DNA from: Phaeoceros laevis
Taxonomy: Eukaryota; Anthocerotophyta; Anthocerotopsida; Notothyladales
NCBI GenBank assembly: GCA_049999765.1
Contig: JBNGIQ010007150.1
Location: forward strand, 1 to 26,765
Direction: 5' to 3'
Length of the DNA stretch: 26,765 nucleotides
Below, in pieces: positions 10,236 to 19,358 of this stretch. Numbering within the stretch: position 1 is the first letter of the stretch; each line of letters opens with the position of its first letter. The notes under the pieces were generated by a model that was not told the DNA's origin, did no database searches, and worked only from the letters and a program-made list of their open reading frames with translations. Made by a program: the position numbers and the translations under genes.

Positions 10236-10242
10236 TATAAAA
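10236..10242 (+). promoter_or_regulatory. TATA box of copy A membrane-protein gene
   Basis: TATAAAA lies 119 bp upstream of the ATG at 10355 in the context CTTCATATAAAACCGCG. The same element sits at the identical distance in copy B (18724-18730), so it is conserved between duplicates. Confidence 0.65.
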
Positions 10243-10354
10243 CCGCGTAGCAACTTTCAGTAGCAAATAAACGTGAGCGAATCAGAGCGATAGTTTTTTG
10301 AGAACGAGGCTTCTTGTGTTCGCGGAACTTACAAGTCAGTGACATAGTACTACA

Positions 10355-10840
10355 ATGGCCAGCGAAGTGCTGACCGTCTATGACGGTTCCGAATTAGGTC
10401 CGGTGGACGGTCCGGCGGCCGGTTCATCAGTTCGACAAAACGGTTGCACCGGCGATTGGTATGAGATCTTCACAAGCTATATATCCGACACAGACTTCAA
10501 AGTGGTGATGGGTATGTGGGCCATCCTGTGCTTCCTTGCCACCTCTTCTGTGTTACTGAGGATCTTCCGCGTCTATACAGATGGCCCTTATGATCGATGC
10601 AGCACGCGTATACGTATGCTAATTGCACTATTTGCAATAGCCCTATTGCCGATCCCAAGCATTTTTTTTATTTTCAGGAATGAGCACCACCCGGAACGTT
10701 TCATGGTGGGAGTTGTGACATTGGGTTGCATCGGGCTCCCGTGGTTGTGTTTTGACGTAGCGATCATTCTCCACCTGTGCCTTAATTACCATGTTCTCCA
10801 CCTGTGCCTTAATTACCATGTTCCAGAGGCAACAGAGTGA
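10355..10840 (+). CDS. Small three-helix membrane protein, copy A (unknown family)
   Basis: 161 codons from ATG 10355 to TGA 10838-10840, apparently intronless. I do not recognise the family. The N-terminal ~45 residues are soluble (MASEVLTVYDGSELGPVDGP, one Cys pair region around CTGDWYEIF). Three hydrophobic segments follow: residues ~49-72 (VVMGMWAILCFLATSSVLL), ~88-107, and ~117-143. A basic/acidic loop with NEHHPERF lies between helices 2 and 3. Compared with copy B at 18843 it carries in-frame indels (3 bp and 12 bp) that keep the frame, but its C terminus is altered: a 27-bp tandem duplication repeats HLCLNYHV and an extra base then shifts the frame so the protein ends PEATE instead of QRQQSEPRAG and on. 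It may be functional with a changed tail. Confidence 0.6.
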   Translation: MASEVLTVYDGSELGPVDGPAAGSSVRQNGCTGDWYEIFTSYISDTDFKVVMGMWAILCFLATSSVLLRIFRVYTDGPYDRCSTRIRMLIALFAIALLPIPSIFFIFRNEHHPERFMVGVVTLGCIGLPWLCFDVAIILHLCLNYHVLHLCLNYHVPEATE

Positions 10841-10848
10841 GCCTCGGG
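10791..10848. repeat. 27-bp tandem duplication at 3' end of copy A ORF
   Basis: TTCTCCACCTGTGCCTTAAT begins near 10768 and again 27 bp later (unit ending ACCATG). Copy B has one unit only, so the duplication arose after the segmental duplication. It is in frame (nine residues). Confidence 0.8.
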
Positions 10849-11142
10849 CAGTGGTGCAGGGCGTGCACGTGCCTCGGGGTGTTGTTTGAGTAATTATGGA
10901 GATATGAGCCAAATTTATATCCAAATCTTGATAGCTATTAGCTGGGTACCACATGGATTGTAGATGGCTATGCCCGCACAGTCTCAGAATCTCGACTTGG
11001 AGGCTTGAAAGATTTCCGTAGTGAACAGTACTACTAGTTAGTTCAGGTTCTGTCACAACAAAAAGCCAGTAGTATAGGCGACCAAGGGTTTGCTGTGCAG
11101 CTAGTAGTAGTAGTAGTAGGATTATGGTGTTTAAGGCTAATT

Positions 11143-11728
11143 GCACCCATATGTAGACTCAGCTCAAAAAGCTCTACAAAATGGACATATCAAAATTTTT
11201 TTCCCTAGATGTTCAACTTCCATGTTTCTTCTACTCGATATCTTGTGTGGCAACTTTTATGATTCATCTTGAAGTTGCTTGAAGTGCAAACCTTTGGTGT
11301 ATGCCAAGGCTTAAAAAAAAAACCTATATGACCGTCTTGTAGAGCTTTGCAAGATGAGTCTAGATATGCTAAAAGTTTCCCACTTGGCAGTGGGTGTAAG
11401 GGGCACAAGCAGCACCCGCTAGAAGCAGCGACCAAGGTTCTACCCAAAAAGCACACTGTGACCCACAAAATGATTTTTTCCACTACCCTAAGCTTGGAAG
11501 TGCACCCATATGTGAATGGACATATCTTTTTTTATTTCCCTACATGTTCAACTTCCATGTTTCTTCTTCCCCAACATCTTGTGTGACAACTTCTATGATT
11601 CATCTTGAAGTTGCTCGAAGTGCAAACCTTTGGTGTATGCCAAGGCTTAAAAAAAAAAACTATATGACCATCTTCTAGAGCTTTGCAAGCTGAGTCTAGA
11701 TATGCTAAAAGTTTCCCACTTGCCAGTG
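11143..11728. repeat. Two tandem copies of a ~230-250 bp non-coding unit
   Basis: GCACCCATATGT starts at 11143 and again at 11502. Both copies continue with AATGGACATATC, a T-run, ATGTTCAACTTCCATGTTTC, ATGATTCATCTTGAAGTTGC, TTTGGTGTATGCCAAGGCTT, an A-run and AGATATGCTAAAAGTTTCCC, ending CAGTG at 11392 and 11728. No coding potential or terminal signature identifies it as a known element. Confidence 0.85.
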
Positions 11729-11908
11729 ACTAGGATGGCATTACCACTACCCAAGGTCCAACTAGGATGATGCTAAGACTGCAAACCACGAAGCGTCACC
11801 AAGGAGGGGAATAACATGTAGGCTGTTTTGAGGAGCGTGTAGGGTGACTGAACACCTGGATATGCTTAAAGTTACAGTTCCCCACATGTTAGGGAGTGCG
11901 TAGTAGGA

Positions 11909-12484
11909 CTATCCGGTCAAAGTCTTTTTCGATATGCATCTTTCGATGTCACACTTCAATCTCACACTGCTTACAAGCACATTGTTCGAGCATATATTAT
12001 TGTTCACAAAGCATTTGCCTTTTTTTGCCCAAGGGAGCCAAATGGCGTCATATAGGGGGTTGAAGGACGTCGAGAACACCCCACCATTACCAATACTTGC
12101 AAGCACGGAATAGGGGGAGGATCTGGAGAAGGCCTTCATCGTGGCAAAAAACGGGGAGGCTTTGATTTCATCTACAGGCATCTCGAAGGCCTCTGCCATC
12201 ATATCATCTAGGAAATCGTCGCTATGATCTAGTACTGCCTGCGGGATGGATCCGGATTCGGCTTCGATTAACCTTGCAAGGCTCTCAGAGGGATTAAATT
12301 CCTCAACAAACTCGTCTGCTGCGCATGCCTCCCTGACAATCGCAACAGAAAATTCCGACACAAACTTGGCCACCTCGCGGAGGATTATGCCATTGGCAGC
12401 ATCCTCCCCCGGATTCGGATTCTTAACCTCCAAGGCATCCTTCTTGCTCACATCACCTACAGCAGCCAATTTAATTTGAACTTA
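11909..12484 (-). CDS. Unidentified helical ORF, possible exon or gene fragment
   Basis: On the minus strand the frame is open from just after a TAA near 12484 to the stop at 11909 (about 190 codons). The peptide looks protein-like: VSKKDALEVKNPNPGEDAAN, REVAKFVSEFSVAIVREACA, FVEEFNPSESLARLIEAESG, DDFLDDMMAEAFEMPVDEIK and SPFFATMKAFSRSSPYSVL, a regular amphipathic helical pattern with acidic bias. No ATG lies at the head (the frame reads through TTG at 12469); a CTGTAG acceptor at about 12460 could make it an internal or terminal exon. I do not recognise the family. It could be a 5'-truncated gene. Confidence 0.35.
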
Positions 12485-13462
12485 CAAGTATATCTATCCG
12501 CCAAGCTTGGGGTTTCGCTGGCTATGGCGCAAGAACCTGGGGCAGCTAGGAGGAGTGGCGCCGTCTTATGCAGGCACCAGGTAAGGCGCAATCCCTGCGC
12601 AGGCAGGTCGCGCTAGAGGCGCGATTGGATTGCGTCGCCGACCATGCTCAAATTGGTGCTGGAATCACGCCGGGGCGCTTCAGCAAGGAAGGAGGCCGGG
12701 GCCCTGCTGGGTGCTGGGTGCTGGCTGACTGGACCAGGAGGCTGATACCCCACGCCGCCACATCACAAAACAGCAGCCTCGTCCACTCCCATGGATGTAA
12801 AAACCTCCAACTTTGCCTCCGCCGGGAGTCCGCCCTTGCCACGGTACGAAGTCCTCGAGGAGATCTTGGACAGTCACACCGTCGGCCATTTTGGAGAGCT
12901 ACCCTGAGTAACCACTGCCTAGAGCGTAAAGTTGCTCCATCAGGGTGAAGATCGCCAGCTACAGGCTTGCATGGGCGTTTTTGACAGGAATTTCCTTTCA
13001 CCCTAACAGCCCCCTGGCCTCATTCAATATGTTCTTCAAATGTGCCCGGGTATCCACTGGAAAATGACCCTGTTCTCACTTCCAATCAGCTCCCTTTCTT
13101 TTCTTTTCAGTATGGGAGGAGACACATCATTCTGTCATGTGTTCTGATACGCGGTGGATCAGTGTCAGCGCGATCCCTTGTGAGGCCTACATCTCCCACG
13201 AAGGAGCACGCTACCTGGCAATGCGTTTTTCACCACAGACAATCCAAAGCATCCTAGGACAAGTGTGTCCCGCTTGGCCGCCTGACAGGTGGCGGACTTT
13301 CGCCCGTCGCCACTTTTAGTGCGAAACCACCCTTATGCCCAATTTTCTATAAAATAGCTTTCATCATTGTTGTGAATTGTGAACCCACTTTCGGACACCG
13401 TTATCTGACGTGTCCGACGGCAAAGTTCGGGGCGTGAAGGTTACAGTTAGCGTTAGTGCAAC
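12485..13462. other. Spacer with no firm gene
   Basis: A short exon-like piece (ATG 12524, MAQEPGAARRSGAVLCRHQ, followed by gtaagg at 12581) and a minus-strand frame at 12680-12889 (MADGVTVQDLLEDFVPWQG...) were seen. Neither can be extended into a gene. A TATAAAATA at 13349-13357 may serve the ferritin-like gene. Confidence 0.35.
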
Positions 13463-13835
13463 ATGCCTATAGAGGCCATGGTCCGCTCCATCAGCGGGGT
13501 TGCGCTGAGGAACTCCTTAGTCCTGGGGCTCAGAAACGCCACTTCTCACAACCCCTTCGAAAAGTGGCGCCAAGCATGTGGAAGAGCATGAAGCCGTGAG
13601 GACTGTCACAGTGCTGATCCTTCCGCGCACACTCAGTGCTTGTGACAGATCTCGCCGCCTTCGCTGGAAGCCGTTAGGATACTCAGCAAGATCACTGGCA
13701 TTTTTACTGTAAGTCACATTTCAAGGTCTGTCAATCTGTCCGCATATAGCTACAGTTCGCTGTCTTTCTTTGCAATTGTGATGCTGCTGGCAGGATGAGC
13801 TAGCTGGACGTTTCTTCAGACTTTTGCATCTGCAG
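13463..13835 (+). promoter_or_regulatory. Possible 5' UTR exon and intron of the ferritin-like gene
   Basis: A strong donor (ACT|gtaagt at 13709) pairs with an acceptor (tctgcag, ending 13835) just 14 bp before the ATG at 13849, suggesting a 126-bp leader intron. With a TATA-like element at 13349 the leader would hold a 42-codon upstream ORF (13463-13591, MPIEAMVRSISGVALRNSLV...). All of this is inference from signals. Confidence 0.35.
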
Positions 13836-13848
13836 GTCTTTGAGAACC

Positions 13849-15566
13849 ATGGCAACGAGTTTGCGCCACCTGCTTTTGTCAGTCTTCCTCATGATCAGCC
13901 TCCTGGTCCAGTCAGGGGCTTGTGGACAACTTGATAAGTCTATAGCTGGGCCTGTCAAGTATGAAGAGGACATGCCGGACCACTGGAGCCAAATGGCTCT
14001 GGATGACCTTCAGGACATTGATGCAGGCAACAATGGCGAGGGAAGACCTTTGGTTGAGAATTCAGAAGGAGCTTGGCCTGTGACACTGCCAGGACCTGAT
14101 CTTCAGCACAACATTTATGCGAAAACCATGTCCGACATCTCGGCTGTTACAGATCCAACGCCTATCGGTCAGATTATTCCGCAACAGCAGCAATGGGGAG
14201 AGCCCAGGCCGGTTGGCTCATACGAGCAGCCAAGCAACGAGACGACCTTAGGTCCAATTGCGACCACCGACGATGAGCATAACCAGGAGAAGGATGCTTA
14301 CAATCTCCAGGTTTCCTTCAACTTGAAGTTTCTTGAGGCTGAATTTTACCTTAACTCGGTTTTTGGCAAAGGCCTGAAACACATTGCACCTGATCTTGTG
14401 GAGGGAGGGCCACTGCCGAGAGGTGCACAGAAGGCCACTCTGGATAAGCTGACCTCGAACATCATTTTGCAATTTGCACTGCAGGATATCGGCCACGTCA
14501 GGTAAATCTATCTTCAGTTAGTCTACATTTGTACATGTTTGACGTTTTGTGATGGGGATTCTGTAGATCTGGAGAGAATTTCATGTAGCTATGTATTGTT
14601 ATCGTTTACAGAGCAATTAAGAAGACCCTGGGCAAGTACTTCTTTGGTCGGCCACAGCTGGACATCAGCAAAGAGGTGTTCGCACAATTTATCGACAAAG
14701 CATTTGGAGAGAAGCTGGATCCGCCATTTGACGTCTGCGCCAACCCCATCAACTACTTCATCGGTGTTTATGTCATTCCCTATATTGGTCTGACAGGTTA
14801 TGTGGAAACCAGCGCAGATATTCTCACTCCTGGGTACAAAAGAGTAAGACACCTTCACCCGTAGCATGCTGGTCAGGATTATCGTTACTAGTGTTTGTAG
14901 GAAAGCAAGGCCGGTTCTCATGATAAATTCTGTGTCTATCCACAGCGAATCGCTGGCTTGCTAGCAGTGGAAGCTGGTCAAGATGCTGTGACTAGGGACT
15001 ACCTGTATCAACGGTTGTATGAGCGAGTGATCCCGTACACACATACCATTGCTGATTTTACCGAGAAAATCTCAGCCTGGCGCAATCAGCTCTCTCATGA
15101 CAGAATTCTGGACGAAGGTCTGCTCGTGAAGAAGGAACTTGGAGCAGAGAAGATGGTTGAAGGCAACGTTATCTCTGCTGATGAAGATTCTCTTGCTTAC
15201 GGCCGCACACCTGCGCAGGTTTTCAGCATTGTTTACAACACTGGCGATGCAAGCAAGCCTGGAGGTTTCTACCCTCTTGGCGGTCAAGGAAAGATTGCAC
15301 AGCACTTGTTGAAGCGCCGTCCTGCAACGGAGGAAAATCCTGACGCGATCAGACCTGTAAGCGATCATCCAAGCAAGAATGATGAGATTGAGCTTCCTCA
15401 CAAGGAAAAAAGAAATGTTGGAGGTATGACGTTACCAGTGTTTGGGATTTTTATGGGATTCTTGGCCAGCTTTTGTGTGTTGATAGGATACATGGTCTTC
15501 ACGACAAATCCAAAGATTTTAGGTATAGGGCCGCACCGAGTGCACCCAATCGACGTAGGATTGTAA
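13849..15566 (+). CDS. Membrane-anchored ferritin-like protein (PCC13-62/desiccation-related family)
   Basis: Exons 13849-14501, 14612-14843 and 14946-15566 (TAA) give 501 aa; introns are 110 and 102 bp with gtaaat and gtaaga donors. ATG 13849 (ACCATGG context) is chosen because it opens a signal peptide (MATSLRHLLLSVFLMISLLV...ACG). Residues ~30-148 are an acidic, Pro/Gln-rich stretch. The ferritin-like domain (PF13668) spans ~150-410: VSFNLKFLEAEFYLNSVFGK, LVEGGPLPRGAQKATLDKLT, DIGHVRAIKKTLGKYF, INYFIGVYVIPYIGLTGYVE, RIAGLLAVEAGQDAVTRDYL, ELGAEKMVEGNVI and GGFYPLGGQGK. This matches Craterostigma PCC13-62 and its relatives (usually ~310 aa), linked to desiccation tolerance but of unproven biochemistry. 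Unusual here: a hydrophobic helix at ~455-478 (LPVFGIFMGFLASFCVLIGY) and short tail, which would make a type I membrane protein with the domain outside the cytosol. Confidence 0.9.
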
Positions 15567-15575
15567 CAGCTGTAG

Positions 15576-16291
15576 GCCATACGCCTATGTCGCTGCACCG
15601 AAGGCCTGCAGTACCTTTCAAGGTTTCAAAAATTGTAAACAGATTCACGTCCAGGTCATTGAAAGTGGCTGGAGTTGGATGTGTTTGTGGGGACGGTGCT
15701 GGTGGATTGCTTATGCCAAATGTGGGAGCCTGCTAGATGCTAGGTATGTTTTTGTGACGCGTTAAGTCATCGTGACGTGGTTTCATGATCTCGGGGTACG
15801 CTCAGATGAAGGAAGTAGTCTGGCAGCAGAGGAAGACATAATGTCCAGGAAGAAACAAAGTTTGAAGCAAACAAGAGCCATCCATGCAGATGTAGTGATG
15901 GGGGGTTATGAGTCTAACGTTTTTTGTAGAAACCATGCTAGCAGACGCTTATGCAAAATGTGGGACCCTGGTAAATGCGAGGCAAGTATTTGAGAAGATG
16001 CCTCAACCGAATGTGGTTGCCTGGACTGCTATGATCTTGAGGTATGCTCACATGGAGTAAGGAGAAGAGGCTTTGCAACTATATGCATAAATGCAGCAGG
16101 AGGTTGTGATGCCAAACGACGGAACATTTGTTGGTGCACTAAAGGCATGCAGTAGCCTTACTGCTTCGGAGGTGGGGAATGTAGGTGGTAGGATGGCTGT
16201 CAAAAGCCGGTGCTTCGAGCAAGCCAGAGCTATCCACTCTGACTTACTGAAAAGTGGTTCTGATTTATGTGGTAGTCTGGCGGATGCTTAT
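15576..16291 (+). pseudogene. PPR gene remnant with several breaks
   Basis: Plus-strand pieces in changing frames follow PLS-PPR order: AYVAAPKACSTFQGFKNCKQ, IHVQVIESGW, AYAKCGSLLDARYVF (to ~15752), a decayed RDVVS...ISGYAQ, then SLKQTRAIHADVVMGGYESN, LADAYAKCGTLVNARQVFEK, MPQPNVVAWTAMILRYAHME followed by TAA, GEEALQLYA then TAA, and VVMPNDGTFVGALKACSSLT, EQARAIHSDLLKSGSD and LADAY. At least two frame changes and two in-frame stops. It ends abruptly at LADAY where AKCG is expected, exactly at the palindrome 16292-16320. Confidence 0.85.
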
Positions 16292-16320
16292 ATGTATGCA
16301 TACTGCCAGTATGCATACAT
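16292..16320. repeat. 29-bp perfect palindrome at a gene-remnant junction
   Basis: ATGTATGCATACTG, a single C, then the exact reverse complement CAGTATGCATACAT. It lies between the last PPR codons and the first DUR3-like exon (acceptor ending 16325). Confidence 0.95.
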
Positions 16321-16325
16321 TCCAG

Positions 16326-17553
16326 GCTTACATAAGACGGCAGGCTAATGGAGCTGAACTGCTCATCGTCTCAAGAATATCCGTCGTTGTGTTGGGTACA
16401 CTTATGGCAGCCGTGTCATGCATCTTTTACAAGGTCATATAGATCCATGATGTTGTCAATGATCAGTTTTGCTCACTGGCTACCATAAGAGCTTCCTTCC
16501 ACGATGAAACTGTCGAAACAAAGCCACTGCTAAGCACATGAGGCGTACTTCCTGCGTCCTTTCCTGTGCAGATTGGTCTGAATGTTAACTTCCTCTTTCT
16601 GGTGGTGGAGTTGATGGTGTCATCGTCTGTTCCCCCGGTTGCTTTCCTTTTGACATGGCCCTCTGTCCCAAAAGGAGCTGCAATAGGTGGCGCTATCGGT
16701 GGGCAGATCTGCGACATCACTGCTTGGCTGGTTCACAACAAGGTGAGAGCTTGGCCCAGTCACAAGTGTATGCCCACTAGAAGAAGAAGCACGCTCCAGT
16801 TGCAAAACCAAGCTAGTCTAGGGCTACCCCAAGCGTCTGGTGGTGCATCTGGGCTACCCGTCTTGGTTGACCCACATGTTCCGAGTTGCTTCTTTTCACA
16901 GGTCGTATACAGAACAATATCGATCACAAGTCTTCAGCAACTGGCTCCGACCACAGTTGGCACAGTGGTCTCCACCTTACTGTCAGCTCTAATCTGCATC
17001 ACCTGGACTCTTCCCGGATAGGGGCGACAGCTTTTCCAGGTATTGTCCAGACGAGTCTCCAATGACCCACCATTCGCAGGAGGCAAAATGGATGTAGATA
17101 ACCCTTAGACTTGTGCCCTAACTAAGGACCCAGCGTTGTGGCTGTCTGTGCTGAAGATTTGAGGGGATTGAACTTATGGACAATGTGACCGTCGTGGACC
17201 ACGAGAAAGAGGACCCTACAACCATAACCCGCTTCCTCAAGGAGAGTTTGACAGTCTCGATCCTTTTGACGGTGGTTGTTGTTGTAGCATGGCCCCTTCT
17301 CACTTTGCCTGCCGGGGTGCTTTCCAAGGTAGTAGATTTCGTGAAAAAATGCAAACTCTGCTACAATACCTCGATTTTTTGGCGTCTTCTAATGGAATGC
17401 TTCTTGCACTTACAGGGCTACTTCACCTTCTTCGTGGTGTTGACCATCATTTGGGCCGCAGTGGCTACGTTAATCTGCATATTTGCCCAACTTTTGGAGT
17501 CCAGTGACATCTTGATTAGAGTGGTGCGACAATTGTTGGGGCTACTAGTGTAA
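16326..17553 (+). pseudogene. DUR3-like sodium:solute symporter, 5'-truncated, with internal stop
   Basis: Five exon-like blocks in order: 16326-16433 (AYIRRQANGAELLIVSRISV...), 16572-16742 (...SSVPPVAFLLTWPSVPKGAA, IGGAIGGQICDITAWLVHNK), 16902-17021 (RTISITSLQQLAPTTVGTVV... LICITWTLPG then TAG), 17157-17328 (FEGIELMDNVTVVDHEKED ... VAWPLLTLPAGVLSK) and 17416-17553 (GYFTFFVVLTIIWAAVATLI..., TAA). This is the C-terminal third of the SSS-family urea-proton symporter DUR3: transmembrane segments with the LLTW, WP(L/V)LTLPA and GYF..W features. The first ten or so helices are absent, replaced by PPR debris. The in-frame TAG at 17019-17021 has no obvious donor before it. Introns elsewhere have proper gtgaga/gtagta donors, so the gene decayed from an intron-containing parent, not a retrocopy. 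Confidence 0.8.
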
Positions 17554-17578
17554 AAAGATTGAGGGCTTCGTGACCCAT

Positions 17579-17715
17579 CCCCTGCTGTTCATAGCTTGCA
17601 ACCATAGCGGTCCATGCCACCACATCTTTCTGAGGTTGTTCGTCAACCACTCTTCGAGCATCCTCTACTTATGCTACCACACTTAAGCTTTGCATACATA
17701 TCAACCAGACACGTC
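17579..17715 (-). pseudogene. PPR remnant
   Basis: Read on minus: CLVDMYAK near 17712-17690, a CGSI-like piece shifted in frame, and VAWTAMVASYEQQG near 17626-17579. These are the helix B/A junctions of one PLS repeat. Frames differ between pieces. It is related to the smaller scrap at 20905-20985, sharing flanking text (AGGGCTTCGTGACCCATC versus AGGGCTTCCTGACCCATC). Confidence 0.6.
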
Positions 17716-17884
17716 TCCACTCCCGGCGACGTCATCTACGAACTCCTCCGCCCCGCGTCGCCAGAGAGCATCCTCGCTACCAGAGCTGCAAGTACTGTTC
17801 ATCCGCCCATCCACCATCCCTCTCCTTCATTGCCTGTGACTCTTTGAATGGGACTTGATGAATAACACTCATCGACCGCGATCG

Positions 17885-18457
17885 GCCTGCCTGGTGATTG
17901 AATTGGATCAGCTGCCAGCCGCCGTCGCCGACATCAAGAAGCTGGTGAAGCAGCGGCCGTACGGGCTGTGCCCGACGGACCTGGTGTTCGGCCTTCTCTT
18001 CCGCTTCGTCAAGGGCAAGTCGAGCGCGTTTCTGGGGATCAGCGACGTCTCGGTGGACATCGACCTCATCTTCCTGCGGGCCGACGACGCCCAGACCCCG
18101 CGTGTCGCCTCAACAACGATGTGCTGGACGAGGCGGAGCAGCTGCTGCTGTTCAAGTACGCGGGGAAGCCGCACTGGGTGAAGAATCGGCCGCTGGGGTT
18201 CATTGGCGTGCCCGCACCTCAAGGATTTCTTGAAGGTGAAGAAGAAGCTGGACCCGCAAGGCTTCTTCTCCAACGAGTGGACGGACGGGGTGCGCGGGAA
18301 GGTGACCTAGGTGAAGCCGTACTGCGCCTTGGAGGGGCTCTGGGTCTGCTCGGAGGACGCGCATTGTGCGCCTGAAAAGGGCTACTAGTGTCGCCAGGGC
18401 TTGGTTTACAAGGAGGCTCGGGTTTGCAGATATCTTGGCAGGCAAGCCTGCAGATGA
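17885..18457 (+). pseudogene. L-gulonolactone oxidase-like C-terminal part, degenerate
   Basis: Three frames in succession carry the C-terminal half of a plant L-gulono-1,4-lactone oxidase (ALO domain, ascorbate-related flavoprotein). 17885-~18097: DIKKLVKQRPYGLCPTDLVF, AFLGISDVSVDIDLIFLRAD, DAQTPR. ~18105-18213: DVLDEAEQLLLFKYAGKPHW, VKNRPLGFIGV. 18215-18457: HLKDFLKVKKKLDPQGFFSN, EWTDGVRGKVT, TAG at 18308, CALEGLWVCSEDAHCAPEKG, TAG at 18386, then CRQGLVYKEARVC and TGA. Family hallmarks are SxEWTDxVxG and the CALEGLC.C..D.HCAP..GY.C tail. Two frameshifts, two stops and loss of the FAD-binding N-terminal half make it a pseudogene. Its GC content is higher than its surroundings. Confidence 0.85.
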
Positions 18458-18723
18458 ATGATGAGATTTCTTCCAACATCGTTTTCCCTAATCGTAGAAG
18501 GTCCCAGGGTTGATGGTTGATCAATTCATCAACTCCACATGTTTTCTCAATTGGTACGGTCCGTTTGATTGAGCATTTCATAAATAGCTGTGCAGGGAAG
18601 GAAGGATGAGGGAGGCACTTAATTAAGTCCTTCGTCGCTCCCTGCCTTCCTAAACCGGAAACTATCCTAAATTGTCGATTGCAAATTTGCAACTGCCTCC
18701 AAATAGGGTCGGGACAGACTTCA

Positions 18724-18730
18724 TATAAAA
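18724..18730 (+). promoter_or_regulatory. TATA box of copy B membrane-protein gene
   Basis: TATAAAA lies 119 bp before the ATG at 18843, the same distance and context as in copy A. Confidence 0.65.
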
Positions 18731-18842
18731 CCGCGTAGCAACTTTCAGTAGCAAATTAACGTGAGCGAATCAGAGCTTTAGTTTTTTGAGAACGAGGCTT
18801 CTTGTGTTTGCGGAACTTACAAGTCAGTGACATAAGACTACA

Positions 18843-19358
18843 ATGGCCAGCAAAGTGCTGACCGTCTATGACGGTTCCGAATTAGGTCCGGTGGCCGGTC
18901 CGGCGGCCGGTTCATCAGTTCGACAAAACGGTTGCACCGGCGCTTGGTATGAGATCTTCACAAGCTGTATATCTGACACAGACTTCAAAGTGGTGATGGG
19001 TATATGGGCCATCCTGTGCTTCCTTGCCACCTCTTCTGTGTTGCTGGGGCTCTTCCGCGTCATTACAGATGGCCCTTATCGAAGCAGCACGCGTATACGT
19101 ATGCTAAATGGGTTCATAGTTGCTGTCATTACAATAGCCTTCTTGTCGATCCCAGGCATTTTTTTTATTTTCAGGCATGAGCACCACCCGGAACGTTTCA
19201 TGATGGGAGCTGTGACATTGGGTTGCATCGAGCTCCCGTTGTTGTGTTTTGAGGTAGCGATCATTCTCCACCTGTGCCTTAATTACCATTTCCAGAGGCA
19301 ACAGAGTGAGCCCCGGGCAGGGGTGCTGGGCGTGCACGTGCCTCGGGGTGTTGTTTGA
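18843..19358 (+). CDS. Small three-helix membrane protein, copy B (unknown family)
   Basis: 171 codons, ATG 18843 to TGA 19356-19358, no intron needed. Layout: soluble N terminus (1-48) with Gly/Pro/Ala-rich GPVAGPAAGSSVRQNG; helix 1 at ~49-72 (VVMGIWAILCFLATSSVLLG); loop with GPYRSSTRIRM; helix 2 at ~88-110 (FIVAVITIAFLSIPGIFFIF); loop RHEHHPERF; helix 3 at ~119-146 (MMGAVTLGCIELPLLCFEVA...); C-terminal tail rich in Arg/Gln/Val ending VPRGVV. It is probably closer to the ancestral form than copy A because it lacks the late tandem duplication. No known family is recognised; topology would place the tail opposite the N terminus. That two copies differ by in-frame indels (3 and 12 bp) yet both stay open argues for real coding function. 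Spread by a mobile element is an alternative, though no transposase is seen. Confidence 0.62.
   Translation: MASKVLTVYDGSELGPVAGPAAGSSVRQNGCTGAWYEIFTSCISDTDFKVVMGIWAILCFLATSSVLLGLFRVITDGPYRSSTRIRMLNGFIVAVITIAFLSIPGIFFIFRHEHHPERFMMGAVTLGCIELPLLCFEVAIILHLCLNYHFQRQQSEPRAGVLGVHVPRGVV

Larger units (their letters stand above)
10142..11142 (+). repeat. Segmental duplication copy A (~1.0 kb)
   Basis: From CTTCGTCGCTCCCTGCCTTC at 10142 to the GGTGTTTAAGG/GGCTAATT end near 11142, this segment is repeated in direct orientation at 18630-19618. Similarity covers promoter, leader, reading frame and 3' flank, including a TAG trinucleotide run (about 11100-11120 here, 19566-19582 there). Differences are scattered substitutions and small indels. 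Flanks outside both borders are unrelated. Confidence 0.95.

Noticed and set aside
12680-12889. Minus-strand ORF MADGVTVQDLLEDFVPWQG...
   Set aside because: Has a plausible start but cannot be extended, overlaps another frame of equal length and matches nothing known to me.
13463-13591. 42-codon ORF MPIEAMVRSISGVALRNSLV... upstream of the ferritin-like gene
   Set aside because: Could be a small protein or an upstream ORF; length and lack of similarity do not justify a gene call, so it is noted only within the leader entry.
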